DNA of 13,551 nt, from positions 1-13,551 of the forward strand of contig CAYYOW010000064.1 of assembly GCA_964473395.1 (NCBI GenBank), given 5' to 3'. A program made the translations under genes and the position numbers. Of this stretch, positions 1 through 7,032 are shown piece after piece. Each line of letters starts with the position of its first letter. Position 1 is the first letter of the stretch. Under the pieces are notes generated by a model. It made no database searches. It worked only from the letters and a program-made list of their open reading frames with translations, and was not told the DNA's origin. This DNA comes from Sulfidibacterium sp964473395 (lineage in GTDB: Bacteria; Bacteroidota; Bacteroidia; Bacteroidales; F082).

Positions 1-1435
1 GTGGCCGGTTTTTTACATAGTGAATTTGTGCAGCAATAATCAGTGTGGAGATGATGACACCAATGGCCACCAGATACTGAATAACAACGAGAAACTTACG
101 CAAACTGGCGGCTGTAAACGAATGCTTTTTGTTACCCCGGAAGATAAGCCCACGTCCGCCGAGTACCTCCACCGGCTTTAGTGAAGAGAGCACAAAAGCC
201 GGAAAGCTGCCGCTGAACAAGGCCAAAAGCAGCATAAACATAATTAGCAACAGGCCAAAGACAAGCCCGGAACCGGAGAAAAGACTGTCAACTAAAGTAA
301 TCTGCCGGTTTACCAAACTGTTAAAAGCTGGCATCAGCAGCTCCACAAGACTCAGCGAAAGGATAAAGGCTATAAAAGTGATGATCAATGATTCGCTGAT
401 ATATTGTAACATCAGCTGCTTTCGGAAAACCCCCATCACTTTGCGGACACCAATTTCACGTACCCGTTTTAGCGAACGTGCCGTGGCAAAATTTATATAA
501 TTTATGGATGCCATAAGCAAGATGAACAGCGCCACGGTTACAAAAATGTAGAGGTATGTGATGTTGATGTTGGAATGACTGTCATAAAGTAATCCCTGTG
601 AAAAATGAATTTTCTGAATGGGTTGAAAATTCAGGCGCATGTATCCTCTAATCTTAATCTTTTGTTTTTTAATATAATTACCGATTGCCACATCGGTAAA
701 ATAATTTACTCTTTGTGTAAATTCTTGAACATTCACCGTATCGGCAAATTCGACGTAGGTGTAGCAATTCATCCAAAACCAGTTGGTATTCAGGTGCTCC
801 TGTTCCTGTTTGTCTAGCGAATTGATGGAAATAATCGCATCAAATTCCAAATGGGAGGGACGGTTGGTATTATCGAAAACCCCGCTCACGGTATAAGTAC
901 GAACACTGGTTTTTAGTTTTTTTCCGAGTGCCGGTTTGTTACCGAAAATCTTCCGTTTCATAGCAGAGGAAAGTACGAGGCTATTAGGTTTTAGTAAACA
1001 GCTGTCAGCATTTCCTTCTACAAAGTGGTAATTAAAGATTTTAAACACCCGCGCATCGCCGATAGTCATGTTGGGAATATCGTACATTTTCCCCCGATAA
1101 TTTACTGAAGAAACGTTGTTTTTGTCCGAAGGGTCGGTAAAAAACAGACGTGTTGATTCCAGGATTCCAGGGAAATTATCTTTCAGTGTATCGGCCAGCA
1201 GGTAAGGTGTAAGCGCCATTCTTTCCGCTTTGCCACCGGTTGAGTAGGTTTCGTTTACCCTATAAATATGGGGGTAATTTTTCCAGCTCCGATCATAATA
1301 GAGAGCATTCTCCACGTATAGGTATATAAAGACGAAGGCCACAATACCAATGGTCAACCCGGCAAGATTTAACAGGAAATAATTTTTCTGTCTCCTCAAA
1401 ACACGAAATCCCATACGAAAAAAACTACCCCACAT
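1..1435 (-). CDS. FtsX/MacB-type ABC transporter permease (C-terminus beyond left edge)
   Basis: The minus-strand frame is open from ATG 1435 to the left edge, giving about 478 residues; family members in Bacteroidota are usually near 780-800, so roughly the last 300 are missing. Seen: an N-terminal membrane segment at about 21-41, then a long periplasmic MacB-PCD-like domain (about 45-290). Further hydrophobic segments lie at about 293-315, 343-366, 388-415 and 448-472. The motif REIGVRKVMG at 327-336 follows the second segment and is the hallmark of FtsX-domain permeases. In this family the permease transmits ATP hydrolysis by its partner to the periplasm, to extrude lipoproteins, peptides or drugs rather than to pump through a channel. 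It begins 4 bases after the ATPase stop codon, so both are one operon. The substrate cannot be read from the sequence. Confidence 0.9.
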   Translation of the reverse strand, partial: MWGSFFRMGFRVLRRQKNYFLLNLAGLTIGIVAFVFIYLYVENALYYDRSWKNYPHIYRVNETYSTGGKAERMALTPYLLADTLKDNFPGILESTRLFFTDPSDKNNVSSVNYRGKMYDIPNMTIGDARVFKIFNYHFVEGNADSCLLKPNSLVLSSAMKRKIFGNKPALGKKLKTSVRTYTVSGVFDNTNRPSHLEFDAIISINSLDKQEQEHLNTNWFWMNCYTYVEFADTVNVQEFTQRVNYFTDVAIGNYIKKQKIKIRGYMRLNFQPIQKIHFSQGLLYDSHSNINITYLYIFVTVALFILLMASINYINFATARSLKRVREIGVRKVMGVFRKQLMLQYISESLIITFIAFILSLSLVELLMPAFNSLVNRQITLVDSLFSGSGLVFGLLLIMFMLLLALFSGSFPAFVLSSLKPVEVLGGRGLIFRGNKKHSFTAASLRKFLVVIQYLVAIGVIISTLIIAAQIHYVKNRP

Positions 1436-1439
1436 AAGT

Positions 1440-2120
1440 TTAAACCCGGTTTAAATTTTCATTAATAATTTGACCGTCAAATAAATGTACTATGCGCCGA
1501 CTGTAGCTGGCATCGTGATGAGAATGTGTCACCATGACGATTGTCATACCTTCTTTGTTCAGTTCATTGAGGATGTTCATCACCTCTTCGCCGTGCAATG
1601 AATCGAGGTTCCCGGTAGGTTCATCGGCAAGCAAAAGGTGAGGACGGGTTACGATGGCACGAGCCACCGCCACACGCTGCTGTTGTCCGCCCGAAAGTTG
1701 AACAGGTAGTAAGTCTTTCCGGTGAGTAATCTCAAGCCGGTCAATGACCTCCATAACCCGTTTTTTGCGTTCGGTTTTCTTGACTCCCTGATAGATAAGC
1801 GGGAGTTCAATATTCTCCCAAATGCTCAGCTCCTCTATCAGGTTGAAGTTCTGAAAAACAAAGCCGATGTTTTGCTTTCGCAAACGGGTTATCTGCTTCT
1901 CGGTCAGGCCGTGAACTTCCTTTCCCATAAACCGGTAGCTTCCGGAGCTGGCTACGTCAATCATGCCCAACAGGTTCAGTAAAGTGGTTTTCCCGCATCC
2001 CGATGGTCCCATTACCGACACAAAATCGGCCTCTTCCACTTTCAGGTCAATACCGGCAAGAGCCACTGTTTCAATGTCAGCCGATTTGAATACCTTTCTT
2101 AATTGTTTTGTTTCTATCAT
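1440..2120 (-). CDS. ABC transporter ATP-binding protein, LolD/MacB family
   Basis: A complete 226-residue ATPase, the usual LolD/MacB-type length. Visible motifs are Walker A GPSGCGKT (38-45), Q-loop Q90, signature LSGGQQQ (142-148), Walker B LLLADE (162-167), D-loop GNLD (170-173) and the switch histidine H199. It should act as a cytoplasmic homodimer powering the FtsX-type permease encoded 4 bases downstream. The first gene of a minus-strand operon, it is divergent from the NtrC-type regulator and kinase genes, which suggests it is their target. The start ATG at 2120 gives the normal N-terminus MIETKQLRKVF. Substrate class (lipoprotein, antimicrobial or cell-envelope component) is not determined by the ATPase. 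Confidence 0.93.
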   Translation of the reverse strand: MIETKQLRKVFKSADIETVALAGIDLKVEEADFVSVMGPSGCGKTTLLNLLGMIDVASSGSYRFMGKEVHGLTEKQITRLRKQNIGFVFQNFNLIEELSIWENIELPLIYQGVKKTERKKRVMEVIDRLEITHRKDLLPVQLSGGQQQRVAVARAIVTRPHLLLADEPTGNLDSLHGEEVMNILNELNKEGMTIVMVTHSHHDASYSRRIVHLFDGQIINENLNRV

Positions 2121-2142
2121 TTCTGATTTTACTATCTCCGAA

Positions 2143-2150
2143 CAAATGTA
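2143..2150 (-). promoter_or_regulatory. Bacteroidota-type -7 element TACATTTG upstream of the ABC operon
   Basis: On the minus strand this reads TACATTTG, an exact match to the Bacteroidota housekeeping -7 consensus TAnnTTTG, about 22 bases before the ATPase start. No TTTG-like -33 box lies at the expected distance upstream. It may be a weak basal promoter or chance in AT-rich DNA. Confidence 0.35.
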
Positions 2151-2221
2151 ATCTTTTCCCTTATTCTATTTTGCTAAGCTGTTTTACTTTCTCTGGGTAT
2201 ATAGAGATGTTTAATATTTTT

Positions 2222-2237
2222 AACGAATATCATGCCA
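2222..2237 (-). promoter_or_regulatory. Sigma54-like -24/-12 element facing the ABC operon
   Basis: On the minus strand this reads TGGCATGATATTCGTT. It resembles the sigma54 consensus TGGCAyG-N4-TTGCw. The -24 half matches at 6 of 7 strict positions, or all 7 if T is accepted at the variable position. The -12 half is weaker, with GT instead of the invariant GC at correct spacing. It points at the ABC genes about 100 bases upstream of the ATPase start, next to a gene for a sigma54 activator. Context makes it plausible; the poor -12 box keeps confidence low. Confidence 0.33.
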
Positions 2238-2312
2238 GTCAGTGTAACCTGTTGGTCTCATGTTGTTTGTGATTATTTTTCAGAGAGGGTGTAACAAATA
2301 GTGTTCGGAAAC

Positions 2313-2338
2313 GTTCATATTTATGTATCGGCATGAAC
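2313..2338. promoter_or_regulatory. Inverted repeat GTTCAT-N14-ATGAAC in the divergent region (possible activator site)
   Basis: A perfect 6-bp inverted repeat (GTTCAT at 2313-2318, ATGAAC at 2333-2338) separated by 14 bases, 43 bases before the response-regulator start. It lies about 75 bases upstream of the sigma54-like element on the minus strand. Fis-type HTH dimers of NtrC-family activators bind such inverted sites upstream of sigma54 promoters, so it could be the enhancer site. This is inference from position; a 6-bp repeat can arise by chance. Confidence 0.3.
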
Positions 2339-2380
2339 ATTTATCATTAATTTTATCCCGGAATTTAAAGCCCTTGAAGC

Positions 2381-3757
2381 ATGACAAAAATTGAAGCCCA
2401 CATTTTAGTCGTAGATGATGACACCGACATTTTGCTTGCCGCGAAAATGTTTCTACGTCAATATTTTAAATTTATCCACACCGAGAAAAACCCGGAAAAT
2501 ATTCCCGATCTGTTGCGCAACGAGACCTATGATGTCATTTTGCTGGATATGAATTTTTCGCGTGATGCCAACACCGGACAGGAAGGTTTTTACTGGCTGA
2601 ACAAAATTCTGGAGATTGACCCTGCTGCCATCGTTATTTTTATCACAGGTTACGGTGACATAGAGCTGGCGGTGCAGGGCATAAAAGAGGGTGCCACCAA
2701 CTTTATCCTGAAACCCTGGGAAAACAAAAAACTGCTTGCCACCATTGAAGCTTCGCTGAAAATCAGGATATCGAAGGTTGAACTGGAAAATCTTCGGTCA
2801 ACCAACAGACTTTTGGTGGCTGACCAGGACCATGCATTCAGCAACATCATTGGCCAGTCCAATGCCATGAAAAAAGTCTTGAAGACTGTGGAGAAGGTGG
2901 CGAAAACAGATGCTAACGTATTGATACTAGGTGAAAACGGAACTGGAAAAGAGGTCATAGCCCGTGCTATTCACCGTGCTTCACATCGCAGGGATAAGAT
3001 GTTTATCAATGTTGACCTGGGAGCTATCACGGAAAGTCTTTTCGAGAGTGAGCTTTTCGGCTATAAGAAAGGTGCGTTTACCGATGCGCGCGAAGACCGG
3101 GCCGGACGCTTTGAAGCTGCAAACCACGGTACCCTGTTTTTGGATGAAATTGGCAACCTGCTGCCCAGCCTGCAATCGAAGCTGCTGAGCGTGTTGCAGA
3201 GTCGCAAAGTGGTACGCCTCGGCTCACATAAAGAAATTCCGGTGGATGTGCGTCTTATTTGTGCCACCAACATGCCTCTATACGAAATGGTAAAAGAAAA
3301 CAAATTCCGTCAGGATCTGCTTTATCGCATCAACACGGTGGAGATTATCATCCCTTCACTCCGCGACCGAACCGAAGATATTGAGCTCCTGCTGAATCAC
3401 TTTCTGGAAATATATTGTAAAAAATATAAAATACCACAAAAGCGTATTACCCCCGGAACACTTAAGCGGCTTCAGATGCACAGCTGGCCGGGAAATATTC
3501 GTGAGTTACAGCATGCTGTTGAAAGAGCCGTTATCCTCAGCGAAGGAAAAATGCTGGAGCCACAGGACTTTTTTATGAACGAAGTCCCCGAAAACCAGGA
3601 AGGCGTCTTTCCGGTAAACATGAACCTCGAAGAGACGGAAAAAGTTCTCATCCGCAAAGTGGTGGACAAACATGGTGGAAACATAAGCCGTGCGGCCAAA
3701 GAGTTGGGGCTCACACGAGCATCCCTTTACCGAAGAATTGAAAAATATGGTTTATAA
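2381..3757 (+). CDS. Sigma54-dependent response regulator, NtrC family
   Basis: A 458-residue activator with complete three-domain layout. Receiver domain at about 6-125: acidic pair D12/D13, phospho-acceptor D56 (in VILLDMNF), T89 and K111. AAA+ domain at about 155-385: Walker A GENGTGKE (184-191), the sigma54-contact loop written GAFTDA (231-236) instead of canonical GAFTGA, Walker B LFLDE (252-256), and the FRQDLLYR arginine-finger region (309-316). Fis-type HTH at about 433-454 (GNISRAAKELGLTRASLYRR). Once phosphorylated it should oligomerise and remodel sigma54 RNA polymerase by ATP hydrolysis. The kinase gene overlaps its 3' end, and the divergent ABC operon is the likely target. Only the last glycine of the GAFTGA loop differs; a Gly-to-Asp change is, as far as I recall, seen in other Bacteroidota members. 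Confidence 0.95.
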   Translation: MTKIEAHILVVDDDTDILLAAKMFLRQYFKFIHTEKNPENIPDLLRNETYDVILLDMNFSRDANTGQEGFYWLNKILEIDPAAIVIFITGYGDIELAVQGIKEGATNFILKPWENKKLLATIEASLKIRISKVELENLRSTNRLLVADQDHAFSNIIGQSNAMKKVLKTVEKVAKTDANVLILGENGTGKEVIARAIHRASHRRDKMFINVDLGAITESLFESELFGYKKGAFTDAREDRAGRFEAANHGTLFLDEIGNLLPSLQSKLLSVLQSRKVVRLGSHKEIPVDVRLICATNMPLYEMVKENKFRQDLLYRINTVEIIIPSLRDRTEDIELLLNHFLEIYCKKYKIPQKRITPGTLKRLQMHSWPGNIRELQHAVERAVILSEGKMLEPQDFFMNEVPENQEGVFPVNMNLEETEKVLIRKVVDKHGGNISRAAKELGLTRASLYRRIEKYGL

Positions 3758-5102
3758 AAAATTCAGACTTCAGGTAGTTCTTCGCATCCTGTTGGTAATC
3801 ATTACGCTGCTGCTGATTTTCTCCTTTTATAAGGATGCGGCTTACCGTATAAGTATCATTATCCTCGGCGTGTTGTTCGTAGCTCAGGTTATCTTTCTCA
3901 TTCGCTATATTGAGCAAACCAACCGGAAACTGGCCCTTTTTTTCTCCTCTATCCGGAATTCTGATTTTATGGGCTCATTTGTGGACGATGGTCTGGGAAA
4001 AAGTTTCGATGAGTTGAACCGTGAATTTAATGAGGTTATTGATGCTTTCAAGAAGACTAAAACCGAAAAGGAGGAGAATTTCAATTACCTGCTTACAGTT
4101 ATCCAACATGTGAGCATTGGTGTGTTGGTATATACCCATAACGGGAAAGTAGATGTTTATAACAATGCTGTGAAAAGCCTTTTGCAGGTGAAACATTTGC
4201 GCAACATCAAACAGCTGACTGACATATCGGTGGAGCTGAGCACCACACTGCTCGAAACCAAAGCCGGTGAAAAAAAGCTGGTGAAAATTTTTGTGGGCAA
4301 CGAGCTCTTACAACTCTCCATTCATTCCACTGAGTTCTTGATGCATGGCGAAAAATATCTCCTGGTTTCTTTGCAGGATATACATCCGGAACTGGAGCAA
4401 AAAGAGGTGGAGTCGTGGCAAATGCTTATCCGCGTGCTTACCCACGAAATTATGAATTCTATAACCCCCATTTCATCGCTGGCCTCCACTGTACAGGATA
4501 TTTTAAAAGAGTTTCAAAAAGACAATAAGCAATTTTCAGAAGAAGAGGTCGTGGACATGGAGAATATCGCCAGTGCTATCTCCACCATCGAGAGGCGCAG
4601 CAAAGGATTGTTAAATTTTGTAGAGTTATACCGTAACCTTACCCGGATTCCTAAACCACATTTCCGTTATTTTCCGGTTGCCGACCTCTTTCGTCGCACA
4701 CTAGAGCTCATGGAGCCTAAATTTGAGAAACTGAATATTCAGGTAGAGACTAAAATATTCCCCGGTGATCTGAAACTTCTTGCCGATCCCGATTTGGTAG
4801 ATCAGGTGCTTATCAATCTGTTGCTCAACGCTATTGATGCTGTTGAAAAAACAGAAATCAGACAAATCAGCCTGTCTGCTTCGGTGAACCTGAACAACCG
4901 TACGCTGATTGAAGTGACCGATACAGGCATCGGCATAAGCCAGGGAGCAATAGACAAGATTTTTATGCCTTTTTTTACATCCAAGAAAACCGGTTCGGGG
5001 ATTGGGCTGAGCCTTTCGCGTCAGATTATGCAAATGCACAAAGGAAGTCTTTCGGTACGCTCCGCTCCGGGAAAAGGTGCTTCTTTCATCCTTGTTTTTT
5101 GA
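3747..5102 (+). CDS. NtrY-like membrane sensor histidine kinase
   Basis: I choose the ATG at 3747, giving 451 residues; it overlaps the regulator gene by 11 bases, implying translational coupling. A longer frame opens at 3690 but adds 19 residues that are only a shadow of the regulator's HTH. Two membrane segments lie at about 10-28 and 34-54 with almost no periplasmic loop between them, so any signal is probably sensed in the membrane or cytoplasm. A linker and PAS-like region (about 110-210) precede the phospho-acceptor box LTHEIMNSITPI with H233. The ATPase domain has N357/N361, DTGIGI (392-397), FMPFF (406-410) and GSGIGL (416-421). It should phosphorylate D56 of the preceding NtrC-type regulator. 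Confidence 0.93.
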   Translation: MVYKKFRLQVVLRILLVIITLLLIFSFYKDAAYRISIIILGVLFVAQVIFLIRYIEQTNRKLALFFSSIRNSDFMGSFVDDGLGKSFDELNREFNEVIDAFKKTKTEKEENFNYLLTVIQHVSIGVLVYTHNGKVDVYNNAVKSLLQVKHLRNIKQLTDISVELSTTLLETKAGEKKLVKIFVGNELLQLSIHSTEFLMHGEKYLLVSLQDIHPELEQKEVESWQMLIRVLTHEIMNSITPISSLASTVQDILKEFQKDNKQFSEEEVVDMENIASAISTIERRSKGLLNFVELYRNLTRIPKPHFRYFPVADLFRRTLELMEPKFEKLNIQVETKIFPGDLKLLADPDLVDQVLINLLLNAIDAVEKTEIRQISLSASVNLNNRTLIEVTDTGIGISQGAIDKIFMPFFTSKKTGSGIGLSLSRQIMQMHKGSLSVRSAPGKGASFILVF

Positions 5103-5116
5103 TGCTGCCAACGTGC

Positions 5117-5132
5117 TAATTTTGTAATTTTG
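5117..5132 (+). promoter_or_regulatory. Tandem -7-like elements TAATTTTG x2 upstream of the nitroreductase gene
   Basis: Two adjacent exact copies of TAATTTTG (5117-5124 and 5125-5132), each matching TAnnTTTG, end 19 bases before the nitroreductase ATG. A TTTG at 5098-5101, overlapping the kinase stop codon, could be the -33 box, though its spacings of 15 and 23 bases bracket rather than hit the usual 19-20. It suggests that the nitroreductase and M28 genes have their own promoter despite following the kinase on the same strand. Confidence 0.45.
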
Positions 5133-5151
5133 TAAAAAATATAGAATAGAA

Positions 5152-5715
5152 ATGAAAAAACCGGCCATCACACGTCGTAACATTAGTGAAAATATCAAAA
5201 ACCGTTGGAGTCCCCGGGCTTTTGACGGTAAACCTGTTGAAGAAGAGAAACTTTTGTGTGTTTTGGAGGCTGGTCGTTGGGCTGCCTCTGCTTTTAATGA
5301 ACAGCCATGGCGCTTTGTGGTCGGCAAAAAGGGAGAGGAGAAGTATGACAAAATCCTTGCTTCCTTAATAGAATGGAACCAGCAGTGGGCAGGTAAAGCA
5401 CCTGTTTTGATTTTAAACCTTGCCAAAAAAACTTTCAGCCGAAACGGTAAAGTTAATGCTACAGCCTTGTACGACTTGGGACAAGCAGTAGCTGGTTTGG
5501 CTATGGAGGCTGTAAATCAGGGTCTTGTAAGTCACCAAATGAGTGGCTTTGATATGGAAAAAGCAAGACTTTCTCTGGGTATTTCAGAAGACTTTCAGGC
5601 CGTTTCGGTTATGGCTCTCGGCTATTATGGTAGTGTGGAGGGCCTTCCTCAGGATATGCAGCAAATGGAGATGTCAACACGCGAGAGAAGGGCAGGGGAA
5701 GATTTGCTTTTTTAA
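5152..5715 (+). CDS. FMN-dependent nitroreductase family protein
   Basis: A 187-residue single-domain protein, close to the usual 185-200 of small nitroreductases. The N-terminal RWSPRAF (18-24) supplies the Arg/Ser/Arg contacts to FMN phosphate that characterise the family, FNEQPWRFVV (48-57) is the second FMN-binding stretch, and ALYDLGQAVAGLAMEAV (105-121) is the dimer-interface helix. The stretch GISEDFQAVSVMALGYYG (143-160) is the typical C-terminal core. Such proteins are cytoplasmic homodimers that reduce nitro compounds, quinones or enones with NAD(P)H; the physiological substrate is not evident. The M28 lipoprotein gene starts 10 bases downstream, so both are probably co-transcribed, though a functional link is not obvious. 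Confidence 0.92.
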   Translation: MKKPAITRRNISENIKNRWSPRAFDGKPVEEEKLLCVLEAGRWAASAFNEQPWRFVVGKKGEEKYDKILASLIEWNQQWAGKAPVLILNLAKKTFSRNGKVNATALYDLGQAVAGLAMEAVNQGLVSHQMSGFDMEKARLSLGISEDFQAVSVMALGYYGSVEGLPQDMQQMEMSTRERRAGEDLLF

Positions 5716-5725
5716 AGAAAAAAAG

Positions 5726-6727
5726 ATGAAATATAAATTACTGTTTGTTTTTAGTATGGTAGCTGCTTTTGCACTGGCTTCGTGCGGCCAATACAGCCGG
5801 TCGACACAGACCCGTAAAGACAAAACTGTTGAAAAAACCGCCAGTATTCCTGATTTTAATGCCGATTCGGCTTATGCTTACACGGCCACTCAGGTAGCCT
5901 TTGGCTCGCGGGTTCCTGGCACTCCGGCTCATGCAGCTTGCGCAAAATGGATCATCCAAAAGATGAAATCTTTTGCCGACACGGTTTATGTACAGAAATT
6001 CAAAGCCCGTACTTATGATGGTGTGTTACGGAGTGGTGAAAACATCATTGGTTCTTTTTTTCCGAATTCTCAAAACCGTGTTCTTTTGATGGCACATTGG
6101 GATTCGCGTCCTTTTGCCGACCATGATCCGGACAAAGCCAAATGGAACACCCCCATTATGGCTGCCAACGATGGTGCCAGCGGTGTGGGCGTTTTGCTGG
6201 AGATGGCACGTGAGTTTCACTTGCACCATCCAAATGTGGGTATAGATATAGTCTTTTTTGATTTGGAAGACTGGGGCCCCCCCGCGTACTTGAAAATACA
6301 GGGGAAAGAAAATTCCTGGGCACTTGGTGCACAATATTGGGCAAGGCATCCGCAGGTTCCGGGTTATTCCGCTACTTTCGGTATTCTGCTCGACATGGTG
6401 GGTGCCAAAAATGCTACTTTTCTGAAAGAGTATTATTCTCGCCAGTATGCGCGTTACTACGTTAACTTAATCTGGAGAACCGCAAGAGGGCTGGGCTACG
6501 ACAATTATTTTCCTAATCGGGATGGCTACCCTATCGACGACGATCATCTCTACGTGAATAAAATTGCCGGTATTCCTTCTGTGGATATCATCCAGCTTGA
6601 TCCCAACAGCCCTAATGGCACTTTCTGGAAATACTGGCACACCTCCGGCGACACCATGGATAAAATCGACAAGCAAACACTGAAAGCGGTAGGGCAGGTA
6701 TTGCTGACGGTGATATATGGGATGTAG
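5726..6727 (+). CDS. M28-family lipoprotein, glutaminyl cyclase-like (type II QC)
   Basis: A 333-residue protein from ATG 5726; an in-frame upstream ATG at 5543 is ignored because its extension runs antiparallel to sense inside the nitroreductase gene. Residues 1-19 form a signal peptide ending in the lipobox LASC, so C20 is probably lipidated and the enzyme faces the periplasm or surface. M28 zinc-site residues are H124/D126 (AHWDSRPF), D149 (NDGASG), E181-D182 (FFDLEDW), D223 (LLDMVG) and H305. The WHT at 304-306 and the E-D metal pair resemble type II glutaminyl-peptide cyclotransferases such as those described in Porphyromonas and relatives, which convert N-terminal Gln to pyroglutamate on exported proteins after signal cleavage. 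An aminopeptidase role cannot be excluded. A run of seven C at 6277-6283 lies in frame. Confidence 0.88.
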   Translation: MKYKLLFVFSMVAAFALASCGQYSRSTQTRKDKTVEKTASIPDFNADSAYAYTATQVAFGSRVPGTPAHAACAKWIIQKMKSFADTVYVQKFKARTYDGVLRSGENIIGSFFPNSQNRVLLMAHWDSRPFADHDPDKAKWNTPIMAANDGASGVGVLLEMAREFHLHHPNVGIDIVFFDLEDWGPPAYLKIQGKENSWALGAQYWARHPQVPGYSATFGILLDMVGAKNATFLKEYYSRQYARYYVNLIWRTARGLGYDNYFPNRDGYPIDDDHLYVNKIAGIPSVDIIQLDPNSPNGTFWKYWHTSGDTMDKIDKQTLKAVGQVLLTVIYGM

Positions 6728-6854
6728 CACCGAAGTGCCTAAAGTTTGCAGTGCCAAACCCGAAAACCGGAAAAAACAAATCACAAATAAGTTCCAAATT
6801 TCTAAAGATTCAAATCCCGAACGGTGGTTAAATGCTCCGCTGTAAAACAAGTAG

Positions 6855-6910
6855 TTAGTCAATTGTCATTAGCTCCGTTGTCAAACAGTAGTCTATCAAT
6901 TGTCAAACAA
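6855..6910 (+). repeat. Diverged 11-base TTGTCA repeat block (copy A)
   Basis: Units include TTGTCATTAGC (6863-6873), TTGTCAAACAG (6878-6888), TAGTCTATCAA (6889-6899) and TTGTCAAACAA (6900-6910). The 43 bases starting at 6863 align without gaps to the minus strand ending at 11792, 34 of 43 identical by eye. The family therefore occurs at least at two loci in this window, and here no gene is attached. Confidence 0.7.
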
Positions 6911-6922
6911 TCGAAATTTACT

Positions 6923-6978
6923 CAACTTCACAACTTCACAACTTCACAACTTCGCAATTTCACAACTTCGCAACTTCT
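6923..6978 (+). repeat. Seven tandem 8-base units, CAACTTCR
   Basis: Seven back-to-back 8-mers with consensus CAACTTCA or CAACTTCG; one unit is CAATTTCA and the last ends in T. It starts 12 bases after the 11-base repeat block and runs into a pyrimidine tract. Such arrays can change copy number by slippage; it sits about 170 bases upstream of etfB. Confidence 0.85.
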
Positions 6979-7032
6979 CCCCATCTCCTCGTCTCTCAGT
7001 TTCCCCGTCCCTTTTTATCTTCGTCTCTATTA
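6974..7032 (+). repeat. Pyrimidine-rich imperfect repeat tract
   Basis: About 60 bases almost entirely C and T, with loosely repeated CTCCTCGTCTC, CCCCGTCCC and CTTCGTCTC segments. It continues directly from the CAACTTCR array. No coding potential is seen. Function unknown; it may be decayed repeat DNA. Confidence 0.5.

Noticed and set aside
129..817. Two plus-strand reading frames near the left edge
   Set aside because: Both are antisense to the open minus-strand permease frame, which shows membrane segments and the FtsX motif.
2329..2344. Sigma54-like element on the plus strand before the response regulator
   Set aside because: GGCATG is present but the -12 dinucleotide is TA at the required spacing, so there is no match to the invariant GC.
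3690..3746. Longer start for the histidine kinase
   Set aside because: The extra 19 residues come from an alternative frame through the conserved HTH codons of the regulator; the ATG at 3747 gives a normal N-terminus immediately before the first membrane segment.
4701..5426. 241-residue minus-strand reading frame
   Set aside because: It lies antisense to the conserved ATPase domain of the kinase and to the nitroreductase, both of which are convincing genes; no motif is seen in it.
5543..5725. Longer start for the M28 lipoprotein
   Set aside because: The extension lies inside the nitroreductase coding sequence in another frame and would bury the clear signal peptide and lipobox that start at 5726.
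6277..6283. C7 homopolymer after GGGG in the M28 gene as a frameshift or phase-variation site
   Set aside because: The reading frame is intact and family motifs continue on both sides; seven C alone is weak evidence for phase variation and could equally be a sequencing-sensitive spot.
6727..6738. GCAC-CGAA-GTGC hairpin as terminator of the M28 gene
   Set aside because: The stem is only 4 bp, overlaps the stop codon and lacks a T tract.
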